NCBI GenBank assembly: GCA_965371245.1
Contig: CBDUXT010000158.1
Coordinates: 1-8,029, forward strand
Origin: CBDUXT01 sp965371245
Lineage (GTDB): Bacteria; Planctomycetota; Phycisphaerae; UBA1845
DNA length: 8,029 nt
Direction: 5' to 3'
Program-made: the position numbers and the translations under genes
Part shown: in pieces, positions 1-5,641 of the stretch
Layout of the letters: every line of letters starts with the position of its first letter
How positions within the stretch are numbered: position 1 is the stretch's first letter
The notes under the pieces: model-generated
The model's input: only the letters and a program-made list of their open reading frames with translations
What the model was told of the DNA's origin: nothing
Databases searched by the model: none

Positions 1-429
1 AGAAAAAACGCCGCTTGAAAAATCCTCATCCACAAGATTTGGTGATATCTCTTCCTCTTCCCATCGCCAGTTGTAGGCCACGCGTTCCCGATTCACGAAC
101 ACCAATAGAACTCGATTGTTCTTCGAAACAGGGTTGCCCGATTCATAATCAAATCCGCCTTTTGGAGGATGTGCGGAATAGCACAGCCAGCCGTCGGACT
201 CTACGCTGCCAGTTTCGTCGCGATCTCGTCGTATCCCTTCGTATATCTTGCGCGGGTACTGAAGAACCCATGTAACAACATGGGTCATTTCTTTGATCGC
301 CCCAAGACCATTCTGGTGTGCCCATCGGTGTCGTCGATTCGGAATCAGGACGTTCGTCTTCCCGCCCTTGACCGGATCGATCGCTGGCCAACGTGTCCCT
401 CGCAGGCCTACTTCTTGTGGTTGAGCCAT
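1..429 (-). CDS. Hypothetical protein, partial (3' end beyond the window)
   Basis: Reading the minus strand from ATG at 429 gives 143 codons without a stop, up to the window edge, so the C-terminus is missing. An in-frame TGA at 433-435 fixes the open frame's upstream limit. I do not recognise the family. The translation looks like a real protein: a basic N-terminal third, a segment HVVTWVLQYPRKIYEGIRRD (residues 50-69), then DGWLCY (79-84) and a strand-like RVLLVFVNRERVAYNWRWE (106-124), followed by an acidic stretch. No signal peptide or membrane segment is seen. The alternating hydrophobic strands and conserved-looking Trp, Tyr and Cys suggest a small alpha/beta domain. The 'P-x-x-IYEGIR' style recalls small nuclease-like domains such as the BECR fold, but this is only a resemblance. 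No strong Shine-Dalgarno precedes the ATG. A promoter lies at 510-537. Base composition seems AT-richer than its neighbours, which would fit recent acquisition. Confidence 0.72.
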   Translation of the reverse strand, partial: MAQPQEVGLRGTRWPAIDPVKGGKTNVLIPNRRHRWAHQNGLGAIKEMTHVVTWVLQYPRKIYEGIRRDRDETGSVESDGWLCYSAHPPKGGFDYESGNPVSKNNRVLLVFVNRERVAYNWRWEEEEISPNLVDEDFSSGVFS

Positions 430-471
430 CCGTCAACCCAATATGTTGTGGTAGACCGGCGAACAGGTCAA

Positions 472-488
472 GCATGAAGCGTTCATGC
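472..488. promoter_or_regulatory. Operator-like palindrome in the leader of the left-edge gene
   Basis: GCATGAA and TTCATGC are perfect 7-bp inverted arms around a GCG centre. They lie about 16-32 bases downstream of the predicted transcription start and before the start codon. This is a usual place for a repressor dimer site; an RNA hairpin is the alternative, though the 3-base loop and AT-containing stem make it weak. Which protein binds is unknown. Confidence 0.45.
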
Positions 489-509
489 ACACCTACTATG
501 ATCGGTGAT

Positions 510-537
510 ATTGTACGCCACGGGCCAGGTGGGTCAA
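510..537 (-). promoter_or_regulatory. Sigma-70-like promoter for the left-edge gene
   Basis: On the minus strand TTGACC (537-532) is followed after 16 bases by TACAAT (515-510). That is five of six bases in each hexamer. Transcription would begin near 503, giving a leader of about 75 bases before the ATG at 429. The leader contains a perfect palindrome at 472-488. Confidence 0.6.
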
Positions 538-817
538 CATGCAGCCCGCGAAAAGTTGCCATTCCTCTGCAATCGGGTACTACCGCGCGGGCAAAAAAAC
601 TCACAGCACAGCACAGCAACGGTCGGATATCGCCAAGAAGCCGGCGGTCGCCGGCCGTAATCCACCGGTTTGTGCGCCCAGCGGGCCACCCGGAGCGCTC
701 TGCACGCAATATGGGGTCGCTGGCGACCGGCGCGGGTACGAAACGCAGCAATCCCGCTCGGCCCCTCGTTGACGGGTCTACCGTGACGCGATCATTCCGA
801 TAGGAACGGCCGCGGCT
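538..817. other. Intergenic stretch without a supportable gene
   Basis: All six frames here give arginine-, proline- and serine-rich translations without recognisable domains, so I call no gene. A short GC hairpin (GCCGGCG at 640-646 with CGCCGGC at 649-655) is the only structure of note. No T-run follows it on either strand, so it is not a typical terminator. The stretch separates the end of the lipoprotein gene from the promoter of the left-edge gene, both on the minus strand. Confidence 0.5.
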
Positions 818-1000
818 TCAGACGCCGAGCACTGAGTTCATCACAACCGCGGCCACGGAACCACTGATGCCCTGGAAGACGCCATCGATCAGCGCTTCTT
901 GCAGCCCGCAGCCACCCGACATCAACAAACACAAGGCCGCGATCGACGTTGTCCAAGCTCGCCGCGTCCGTCGCATCGCGCCGGTACTTCGCTCGTACAT
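818..1000 (-). CDS. Small predicted lipoprotein (60 aa)
   Basis: The start is set by GGAGG at 1010-1006, five bases before ATG at 1000. An adjacent ATG at 1003 sits too close, and GTG at 1012 overlaps the ribosome site. The product is 60 residues: a basic N-terminus (RRTRRAW, 10-16), a hydrophobic core (TTSIAALCLLMSGG, 17-30) and Cys31, a lipobox-like signal for lipid attachment, although Leu is not at the -3 position. The mature part is only about 30 residues (GLQEALIDGVFQGISGSVAA and a short tail) and looks like one amphipathic helix. Similar tiny lipoproteins with a CGL-x-x-AL-x-DG start are familiar to me from planctomycete-type genomes; their function is unknown. It follows the beta-barrel gene by 71 bases on the same strand and is probably co-transcribed, so it could sit at the envelope with it. 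Confidence 0.72.
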   Translation of the reverse strand: MYERSTGAMRRTRRAWTTSIAALCLLMSGGCGLQEALIDGVFQGISGSVAAVVMNSVLGV

Positions 1001-1071
1001 CATATCCTCCACCCGTCAAGGGAATCGACGAAGCGCGCCGCACGCACTTCCGAGGGCGTCCGCCTTCGGCG

Positions 1072-1923
1072 TCAGAACCGCCAGGAGAAACCAATACCGG
1101 TGAAGAAATCGTCGGCCTCCTCGTTCAGCCCTACGCCCACGCGAAAATCGATCTGGAAATCTTTGTGTACCAGGTAGGTCAGCCCACCGTTGAGGAAATG
1201 CGCGTCGTGGGTCGCATCGGTGTTGGGATACAAGCCAAAGTATTCCACGTACGCGCCCCACTGGTCGGACAGACCGACGGCCAGGCTCAACGAGGCCGAG
1301 GCCTGCACGAACCGGTGGGCGTTCTCCGTCGGCACGCTGACGCCGACGTTTCCGGCCACGGAAAGCTCGTCCGAAAGATCGTACGCCCAGAGCAGCACGA
1401 ATCCCGGATCAACGTCGCCGGACGAGACTTCCCGGCTACCGGAGGGAAGCGAGACCCCGGCGATGAAGCCGAGATGAGGTCGCCAGCCGTCCTGCTCGAA
1501 CAACTTCATCTTCATCCCAAGGGACAGATCGCTCGCGGCGTCGAATGAGTCCTCGCGGGTGACGGAACGTCCGCCCCGCGTCGTGCCGACAAACTTGTCC
1601 TCTTCAACGGTGTACCCTTCCCAGCCGATCCGTAGCTCCATCCGATCGGAAAGGCTGATTCGAAGCAGCAGCTCGGGCGCGGTGTGCGAGAGGACACGAT
1701 CTTTGCCATCACTGTCGTACGTGAACGTATAGCCCATTTCGAGCTGAACGTGCCCGGCCGGCACCACCTCGGTGCTCTCCGTGAAATCGGGGCGGTCGGT
1801 GACAAGCGGCTTTTGTATCGCGTCGGAGGAGCCCTTGAGCGGCTCCTCGGCTTGAGCCAAGCCCGCGCAGGCGACCGCCGCGGCCAACACACGGACACGC
1901 AAACCCTTCGGTGTGTTTTTCAT
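1072..1923 (-). CDS. Secreted beta-barrel protein, MetA-pathway transporter-like (PF13557-like)
   Basis: The 283-residue product begins with a Sec signal peptide (basic residues, then VLAAAVACAGLAQA, cleavage near residue 25). Close behind comes TDRPDFTES (42-50), the sequence typical of the putative 'MetA-pathway of phenol degradation' transporter family. The rest is a run of alternating amphipathic strands separated by short turns rich in Gly, Asp and Ser. It ends in an aromatic C-terminus (GIGFSWRF), as expected of an outer-membrane barrel recognised by the Bam machinery. The family is believed to act as outer-membrane channels; a real substrate is unknown, and phenol degradation should not be assumed. 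No close Shine-Dalgarno is seen; AGGAG at 1952-1948 is too far from the ATG. It lies 27 bases after the methyltransferase gene and before the lipoprotein gene, consistent with one operon. Confidence 0.85.
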   Translation of the reverse strand: MKNTPKGLRVRVLAAAVACAGLAQAEEPLKGSSDAIQKPLVTDRPDFTESTEVVPAGHVQLEMGYTFTYDSDGKDRVLSHTAPELLLRISLSDRMELRIGWEGYTVEEDKFVGTTRGGRSVTREDSFDAASDLSLGMKMKLFEQDGWRPHLGFIAGVSLPSGSREVSSGDVDPGFVLLWAYDLSDELSVAGNVGVSVPTENAHRFVQASASLSLAVGLSDQWGAYVEYFGLYPNTDATHDAHFLNGGLTYLVHKDFQIDFRVGVGLNEEADDFFTGIGFSWRF

Positions 1924-1950
1924 CGTTCAACGCGCCCAGCCGGCCCGCTC

Positions 1951-2547
1951 CTAGCCACGCAGGCGTGGAATGAACCGCCCGGTGCGCTCCATGTAGTTCG
2001 TGTATGCCTCGCCAAAGCGCTCGACAAGCTTCTCTTCTTCCGTCCCGGTTCGGATGGCGATCAAGGCCATCGTGACGGCACCCGTTCCGGCAAGGAACCA
2101 GTTCGCGGTGACGGCCGAGTCCGCGGTGACGCCCAGGGCGAACGCCACGTAGAACGGGTGGCGCACCCATCGATAGGGGCCGGTGGTGACAAGCGTGTGT
2201 CGGGCACGTGTGACGACCGTGTCCGTCAGATTCGTTCCCAGACTACGAAACACGACGATCAGAAGAGAAGCCGCGATCGCGCCCAGACCGACACCGAGCC
2301 AGCGTACCGCAATCGGCAACTCGACCGCCGACCATTGCATCCAAGCCGGGTTGACCATGAATGCCAGAAGACCCAGCAGCCTGAAACCGGCAACGGGGCG
2401 CAGCGTGGCGAGGATGAAGACGCCTTCCTGGCGACGGTCCAGCTTCTCTCGCGACGCCTGGGCCTTGAGGCGGTGGAAGAGCGCAACCGGGAAGACGGCG
2501 GCGAATCCGAAGCAGAGAATAAGCCGAAACGTGTTATCGTGTCCCAT
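1951..2547 (-). CDS. Isoprenylcysteine / phospholipid methyltransferase-family membrane protein
   Basis: This 198-residue integral membrane protein has hydrophobic segments at about 7-25, 52-75, 80-101 and 132-166. The family signature is TGPYRWVRHPFY (122-133), where the Gly-Pro-Tyr and Arg-His-Pro residues form the S-adenosylmethionine site in ICMT/PEMT enzymes. The C-terminal EEEKLVERFGEAYTNYMERT (170-189) and FIPRL complete the catalytic half. Proteins of this group transfer a methyl group to a membrane-embedded substrate such as a prenylated thiol, phospholipid or isoprenoid; the substrate here cannot be told. The length is normal for bacterial members (about 150-220). ATG at 2547 gives a sensible N-terminus, although the ribosome binding site is weak. 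It is the first gene of a probable three-gene operon with a promoter at 2636-2663. Confidence 0.85.
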   Translation of the reverse strand: MGHDNTFRLILCFGFAAVFPVALFHRLKAQASREKLDRRQEGVFILATLRPVAGFRLLGLLAFMVNPAWMQWSAVELPIAVRWLGVGLGAIAASLLIVVFRSLGTNLTDTVVTRARHTLVTTGPYRWVRHPFYVAFALGVTADSAVTANWFLAGTGAVTMALIAIRTGTEEEKLVERFGEAYTNYMERTGRFIPRLRG

Positions 2548-2635
2548 GTGCGCGACTCAGCCTGATGCCGCTGAATTGATGATCCCAAAAAGCCCCCCGA
2601 GAAGCGCTGCGATCGCCCTAGGGATCGATCCGGTC

Positions 2636-2663
2636 AAGATACCAAATACTTCGCCTGTGTCAA
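2636..2663 (-). promoter_or_regulatory. Strong sigma-70-like promoter of the methyltransferase operon
   Basis: On the minus strand TTGACA (2663-2658, perfect) is followed after 16 bases by TATCTT (2641-2636, four of six bases). The predicted start near 2629 leaves a leader of about 82 bases. The first bases of that leader can fold around CCCTAGGG (2616-2623), flanked by GATCG (2611-2615) and CGATC (2626-2630). A second AT-rich stretch lies just upstream of the -35 element and could act as an UP element. Confidence 0.65.
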
Positions 2664-3011
2664 CTATAAACTTTGGAATACCTAATATAGTTCGCCGTCC
2701 CATTCGACGCGTCCGTGGAGCCATGGCCGGATGTGCGTCAGCGCATCTCTCACGCCAACCTGCGCGAGATTGCTTGGGGGGTGCATAAGAAGGGTCATGA
2801 CGAACCGAGCCGCGACCGTGAGGGAGCGATTTGGTGTGCGAAACCGGACCGCTTCCTTAGGGGCGCGGCTCGGAAAGAGCCTTCCTAAACACGCTCTTAG
2901 CCTCGATCGCTCGGGCGACCGAAACACAGCGTTGTTTCCCGTCGTTCCCAGACCGGCGATGCGCCCAAATCGCGATTGCTGCGCCGCCGCGACGAGGTAA
3001 GCTCATAGGCT
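2664..3011. other. Intergenic spacer without a gene, holding a hairpin repeat
   Basis: Between the divergent methyltransferase and fbp promoters I find no reading frame with protein-like features; the translations are Arg-rich and lack domains. The main content is the imperfect hairpin repeat at 2805-2873. Confidence 0.5.
2805..2873. repeat. Imperfect 24-bp-arm hairpin repeat element
   Basis: The left arm at 2805-2828 and right arm at 2850-2873 are inverted copies that match at 20 of 24 positions, and two of the four mismatches become G-U pairs in RNA. The outer 10 bp (CCGAGCCGCG against CGCGGCTCGG) are perfect. A 21-base loop separates the arms. No U-run follows, so it is not a standard terminator. 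It resembles dispersed hairpin repeats (REP or non-autonomous element type) that I associate with planctomycete-type genomes; copies elsewhere would prove that. Confidence 0.6.
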
Positions 3012-3040
3012 TTCGTAAGGGGGCAGATTGCCCGTATGAT
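3012..3040 (+). promoter_or_regulatory. Possible fbp promoter with palindrome in the spacer
   Basis: TATGAT (3035-3040) is a five-of-six -10 element. Seventeen bases upstream is TTCGTA (3012-3017), a poor -35 with three matches. The spacer contains the perfect inverted repeat GGGCA-GAT-TGCCC (3021-3033), well placed for a regulator that blocks or helps polymerase at a weak promoter. Confidence is limited by the -35. Confidence 0.3.
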
Positions 3041-3082
3041 GCGCTCGCTGACGGAACAGGGCGGCTATGCCGATCCGTCGAT

Positions 3083-3138
3083 GCTAATACTTCCTTTCCA
3101 ACCGCAAGGGCATTAGCTTGACGATCGCCCGGTTGGAA
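3083..3138 (+). promoter_or_regulatory. Interleaved inverted repeats in the fbp leader
   Basis: GCTAAT (3083-3088) can pair with ATTAGC (3112-3117), and TTCCAACCG (3096-3104) can pair perfectly with CGGTTGGAA (3130-3138). The two pairs interlock, so the RNA could form a pseudoknot or switch between two hairpins before the ribosome binding site at 3171. A 9-bp inverted repeat at this distance is expected about once by chance in a window this long, so the functional claim is weak. Confidence 0.25.
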
Positions 3139-3170
3139 TCGCAAAGCCAGTTTCCCTGTGGCGTCGCAAG

Positions 3171-3176
3171 AGGAGG
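3171..3176 (+). promoter_or_regulatory. Ribosome binding site that decides the fbp start
   Basis: A perfect AGGAGG ends seven bases before GTG at 3184. The longer in-frame possibility (TTG at 3118) has no such site and would add 22 residues absent from the FBPase family. Confidence 0.85.
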
Positions 3177-3183
3177 ACACCCC

Positions 3184-4191
3184 GTGACGCAGCCTGAGCA
3201 GAGACCGTTGAGGACGATCCAGCAGCACATCCTCGCTCGCCAGCGCATGCATCATCCCAAGGCATCCGGCGAGTTCAGTTGGCTTTTGTCCGGAATCACC
3301 CTGGCGACGAAGGTGATTGCGGACCATGTCCGGCGAGCCGGCCTCTGTGACATTCTGGGCGCCACGGGTTCCACCAACGTGCAGGGCGAGGAGGTGCAGA
3401 AGCTCGACGTCATCGCCAACGAAACCATCGCGGCCTGCCTGGGATACCGCGGCAACGTGGGAATCATGGTGTCGGAGGAGGATGACGAGCCGCGCATCCT
3501 TCAGGAACTGGATGCCCAAGCCAAGTACATCGTCCTGTTCGATCCGCTCGACGGGTCCAGCAACATCGACGTCAATGTGTCGATCGGGACGATCTTCTCG
3601 ATACTCCAACGGAAGGAGGGCGGCGGCCCAACCGGCGTCATGGACCACATCCTGCAACCTGGATACAAACAGATTGCGGCCGGATACGTGATCTACAGCA
3701 GCAGCACGGTCATGGCCTACACGACCGGCGAGGGCGTCCACATGTTCACCCTCGACCCCTCCATCGGGGCGTACCGCTTGAGCCGCGAGAATGTGATCAT
3801 GCCGACATCCGGGAAGACGTACAGCATCAACGAGGCCTACCGCACCCAATTCCCGGACGGGATCCAAGAATACCTCGAGTGGGTGAAGACGGACGAGGCG
3901 GGCGGGTATGGGCTCCGCTACATCGGCTCCTTGGTTGCCGATTTCCACCGAACGTTGCTCAAGGGCGGCGTGTTCCTCTACCCGCCGACGAAGGCAACGC
4001 CCGGCGGGAAGTTGCGGCTTCTCTATGAGGCCAACCCGCTTGCGTTTATCGCCGAGCAGGCCGGCGGCACTGCGACCGATGGGAAGGAGCGCATTCTCGA
4101 CAAGATCCCGGTAGCCCTACACGAACGAACACCGCTTCTTATCGGAAGCAAATTAGAGGTGGAAAAAGTTCAATCATTCTGGAGCCGATAG
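3184..4191 (+). CDS. fbp: Class I fructose-1,6-bisphosphatase
   Basis: The enzyme hydrolyses fructose 1,6-bisphosphate to fructose 6-phosphate and phosphate in the cytoplasm, the committed step of gluconeogenesis and part of pentose-cycle regeneration. The 335 residues match the family's usual 330-340. Visible motifs: an AMP-site-like N-terminus (KASGEFSWLLSG, 26-37), SEEDDE (97-102) and DPLDGSSNID (120-129) with the metal-binding acidic residues, KY (114-115) matching the AMP contact pair, SINE (214-217), RYIGSLVADFHRTL (245-258), GGVFLYPPTK (261-270), and KLRLLYEANPLAF (276-288) with the last metal ligand Glu282. All expected active-site residues are present, so it should be active and perhaps AMP-inhibited. 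GTG is chosen as start because of the AGGAGG ribosome site. The gene stands alone on the plus strand; no clear intrinsic terminator follows before the next promoter at about 4320-4365. Confidence 0.97.
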   Translation: MTQPEQRPLRTIQQHILARQRMHHPKASGEFSWLLSGITLATKVIADHVRRAGLCDILGATGSTNVQGEEVQKLDVIANETIAACLGYRGNVGIMVSEEDDEPRILQELDAQAKYIVLFDPLDGSSNIDVNVSIGTIFSILQRKEGGGPTGVMDHILQPGYKQIAAGYVIYSSSTVMAYTTGEGVHMFTLDPSIGAYRLSRENVIMPTSGKTYSINEAYRTQFPDGIQEYLEWVKTDEAGGYGLRYIGSLVADFHRTLLKGGVFLYPPTKATPGGKLRLLYEANPLAFIAEQAGGTATDGKERILDKIPVALHERTPLLIGSKLEVEKVQSFWSR

Positions 4192-4319
4192 TGTGCGGGT
4201 ACGCGATCGGCAACACGAACGTACGCAGGTGCCTGCAGGCTTATCGCACCATCCAGCAGCGCGTGCCCTGGAGTTTTCGCGCAGCCCTGCAGCCCGGACG
4301 AAGGAAAAAAAGTCAAAAA

Positions 4320-4338
4320 TTAATGTTTTCTTAATGTT
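4320..4338 (+). repeat. Tandem direct repeat, 11-bp period, upstream of the PAS-Fis gene
   Basis: TTAATGTT occurs at 4320-4327 and again at 4331-4338, separated by three bases, so the copies face the same side of the helix. It lies in an AT-rich tract just upstream of and touching a weak -35 element. This arrangement is known for OmpR/PhoB-type response regulators, including the cyanobacterial Pho box with its 8-bp repeats and 3-bp gaps. Which regulator acts here is inference. Confidence 0.45.
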
Positions 4339-4365
4339 GCACCAAATTGGTGAACGATCTATACT
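4337..4365 (+). promoter_or_regulatory. Promoter of the PAS-Fis gene with overlapping palindrome
   Basis: TTGCAC (4337-4342, three matches) and TATACT (4360-4365, five matches) are 17 bases apart. The perfect palindrome CACCAA-A-TTGGTG (4340-4352) overlaps the end of the -35 and the spacer, an ideal operator place. The weak -35 together with the direct repeat just upstream suggests activator dependence; the palindrome suggests repression or autoregulation. Transcription would begin near 4372, leaving about 69 bases of leader. Confidence 0.5.
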
Positions 4366-4377
4366 TGAGATGTTCTA

Positions 4378-4416
4378 GCGCCGAGCGCGGCGCGGATTCG
4401 TGCGCCTTAGGGCACG
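4378..4416 (+). promoter_or_regulatory. Two small hairpins in the PAS-Fis leader
   Basis: GCGCCG (4378-4383) pairs with CGGCGC (4388-4393) around a 4-base loop. A second stem with one bulge joins 4399-4406 to 4410-4416 around TTA. No U-run follows either, so they are more likely leader RNA structure than terminators. A functional role is not established. Confidence 0.3.
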
Positions 4417-4440
4417 CATGGCGGATCGAGGAATCGCATT

Positions 4441-5184
4441 ATGATCGAGGATATTTCAACCCTGGGGTTTGGACTCGAAACGACCCTCCGGCATGCCGTC
4501 GATGGCATGTTCATCCTGGACCGGAACCGGAGGATCGTTTTCTATTCCGAGGCGTGCGAACGGATCATAGGCGCCGATCGTGCATCGGCCGTCGGAGGCT
4601 CATGCCCATGCCACGAGATTACGAATTGTCGTGACGAATACGATCGATCGCTCTCCGGCGTTCTGTGTCCGGCGATACCGGTTCTAAGCGGCGAAAGGTC
4701 GTCTGCCCGTCAGCGCATGAGCGTCCTCCACGCCCAAGGCCACCGCGTCTGGGTTGACACCACCTACTCGCCCATCAAAGACACCGACGGAATGATCATA
4801 GGCGCCGTCGGCATCATGCGCGACATCACCGAGGAGAAGGAGCGCGCGGAACAAGAGAACGCATCAGGTGATGCCGCGGTACCCGTCGATGGAAGCGTGC
4901 CGGCCACAGCCGGTGGTCCGCTCGACGCCAAGCTTAGCTCGATAGAGCGCCGAGAGATTCTCGGCTCGCTCGGCCGCGCGCGCGGCCAGCGAACGCTCGC
5001 GGCACGCATGCTCGGTATCTCGCGGAGCCGTCTCTATCGTCGGATGGAGGCACTTGGGATTGACCCGCGCCGGGTGGAGGTCTCCGAAGGGTCTTCGGTT
5101 GGTTCCAGCACGCGTGGTCCGATTCCCGCACCACCGGGCCTTGCCGCCCATGCGTCCACCGGCCATGCCCCACGGCAACCGTAA
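4441..5184 (+). CDS. PAS-domain regulator with C-terminal Fis-type helix-turn-helix, no AAA+ domain
   Basis: The 247-residue protein has a PAS sensor domain at about 15-130: AVDGMFILDRNRRIVFYSEACERIIG near its start, then HRVWVDTTYSPIKDTDG (101-117) and GAVGIMRDIT (121-130). A charged linker follows. Residues 166-207 form a Fis/NtrC-type DNA-binding domain (HTH_8), with IERREILGSL as first helix and TLAARMLGISRSRLYRRMEA as the turn and recognition helix. Cysteines 55, 57, 63 and 76 lie between the PAS start and core, as in PAS domains of many sigma-54 regulators, and could bind a metal or sense redox. The AAA+ sigma-54 interaction domain, usual between PAS and Fis parts, is missing, so it must work without activating sigma-54 directly. 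The tail after 210 looks disordered. Start: GAGGAA at 4428-4433, seven bases before ATG. The gene after it overlaps its end. Confidence 0.88.
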   Translation: MIEDISTLGFGLETTLRHAVDGMFILDRNRRIVFYSEACERIIGADRASAVGGSCPCHEITNCRDEYDRSLSGVLCPAIPVLSGERSSARQRMSVLHAQGHRVWVDTTYSPIKDTDGMIIGAVGIMRDITEEKERAEQENASGDAAVPVDGSVPATAGGPLDAKLSSIERREILGSLGRARGQRTLAARMLGISRSRLYRRMEALGIDPRRVEVSEGSSVGSSTRGPIPAPPGLAAHASTGHAPRQP

Positions 5185-5641
5185 GCCGGAGGACTCGATT
5201 TGGGCCGCCGCCCGAGGCGCCAGGGTTTGGGTGGGAGGTCGCAACCGATCCGTCAAGACGATCCTGGAAAACCGACTGCCCCCTACACGTCGTCCGCCCA
5301 CCGGCCCGCTGGACATGGCCTTGATCGTGCCTCGCTCGATCGACGAAGCGATCTACTTCGCTGACAAAGTCAGTTCCAGGTTGGTGCCTGGCGGGACCCT
5401 TTGGGTGATGGTTCCTTGCTGTCCCTCGGAAGCTGGACCGCCACCGGCTGACATGCTCTTGGCACACGCTGAGGCGATGGGCGCGGCCGGCTGGCGCGTC
5501 GCAAAAAGAAGTGAGACCGACCGGGATCTGACCGCGATCCGCCTGGAACGTATCGCGAACCCGGCTCCCTCGATCGACCCTAGTCGACCAGACGAACGCG
5601 GGGAGCCACCCGCCGTGCCCGCTCCACATATCGCAAAATAA
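5165..5641 (+). CDS. Small DUF3052-like protein of unknown function
   Basis: The translation up to about 158 residues contains an alpha/beta core: GARVWVGGRNRSVKTILENR (18-37), then GPLDMALIVPRSIDEAIYFA (47-66), SSRLVPGGTLWVMVP (70-84) and GWRVAKRSETDRDLTAIRLE (109-128). This order (strand-helix, a 'D-x-A-L-V' strand, a Lys/Arg-rich helix, 'L-PGG-LWV', then a final helix and strand) matches my recollection of DUF3052, a Rossmann-like family without known activity. The start is uncertain: ATG at 5165 overlaps the PAS-Fis gene by 20 bases and would be translationally coupled. A fine GGAGG at 5188-5192 has only an in-frame ATT at 5198 behind it; GTG at 5231 is a third choice. The last 20 or so residues are Pro-rich and overlap the convergent formyltransferase gene. 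It is probably in the PAS-Fis operon. Confidence 0.68.
   Translation: MPHGNRKPEDSIWAAARGARVWVGGRNRSVKTILENRLPPTRRPPTGPLDMALIVPRSIDEAIYFADKVSSRLVPGGTLWVMVPCCPSEAGPPPADMLLAHAEAMGAAGWRVAKRSETDRDLTAIRLERIANPAPSIDPSRPDERGEPPAVPAPHIAK
5188..5192 (+). promoter_or_regulatory. Orphan Shine-Dalgarno before the DUF3052-like core
   Basis: GGAGG lies just after the PAS-Fis stop codon. The only in-frame codon at proper spacing is ATT at 5198-5200, a rare but known start (as in infC). If used, the protein has 147 residues. A chance match is possible. Confidence 0.3.

Noticed and set aside
266..285. Perfect 8-bp inverted repeat with AACA loop
   Set aside because: It lies inside the coding frame of the left-edge gene and lacks a T-run; a chance event is more likely than regulation.
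149..751. 200-codon minus-strand frame at the left
   Set aside because: It overlaps the better protein-like frame ending at 429 in another register and gives Arg/Pro/Ser-rich sequence with no motif.
1684..2565. 293-codon plus-strand frame
   Set aside because: Shadow of the barrel and methyltransferase genes; its translation is dominated by Arg, Asp and Gln runs.
3118..3183. TTG start giving fbp 22 more residues
   Set aside because: GTG at 3184 has a perfect ribosome site and gives the normal family length.
2857..3948. 363-codon minus-strand open frame antisense to fbp
   Set aside because: It lies opposite a certain fbp gene and mirrors its codon pattern; the translation has no domain logic.
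4192..4319. Possible terminator after fbp (GCCTGCAGGC and GGTGC/GCACC)
   Set aside because: The stems are short and no T-run follows, so I cannot support a terminator.
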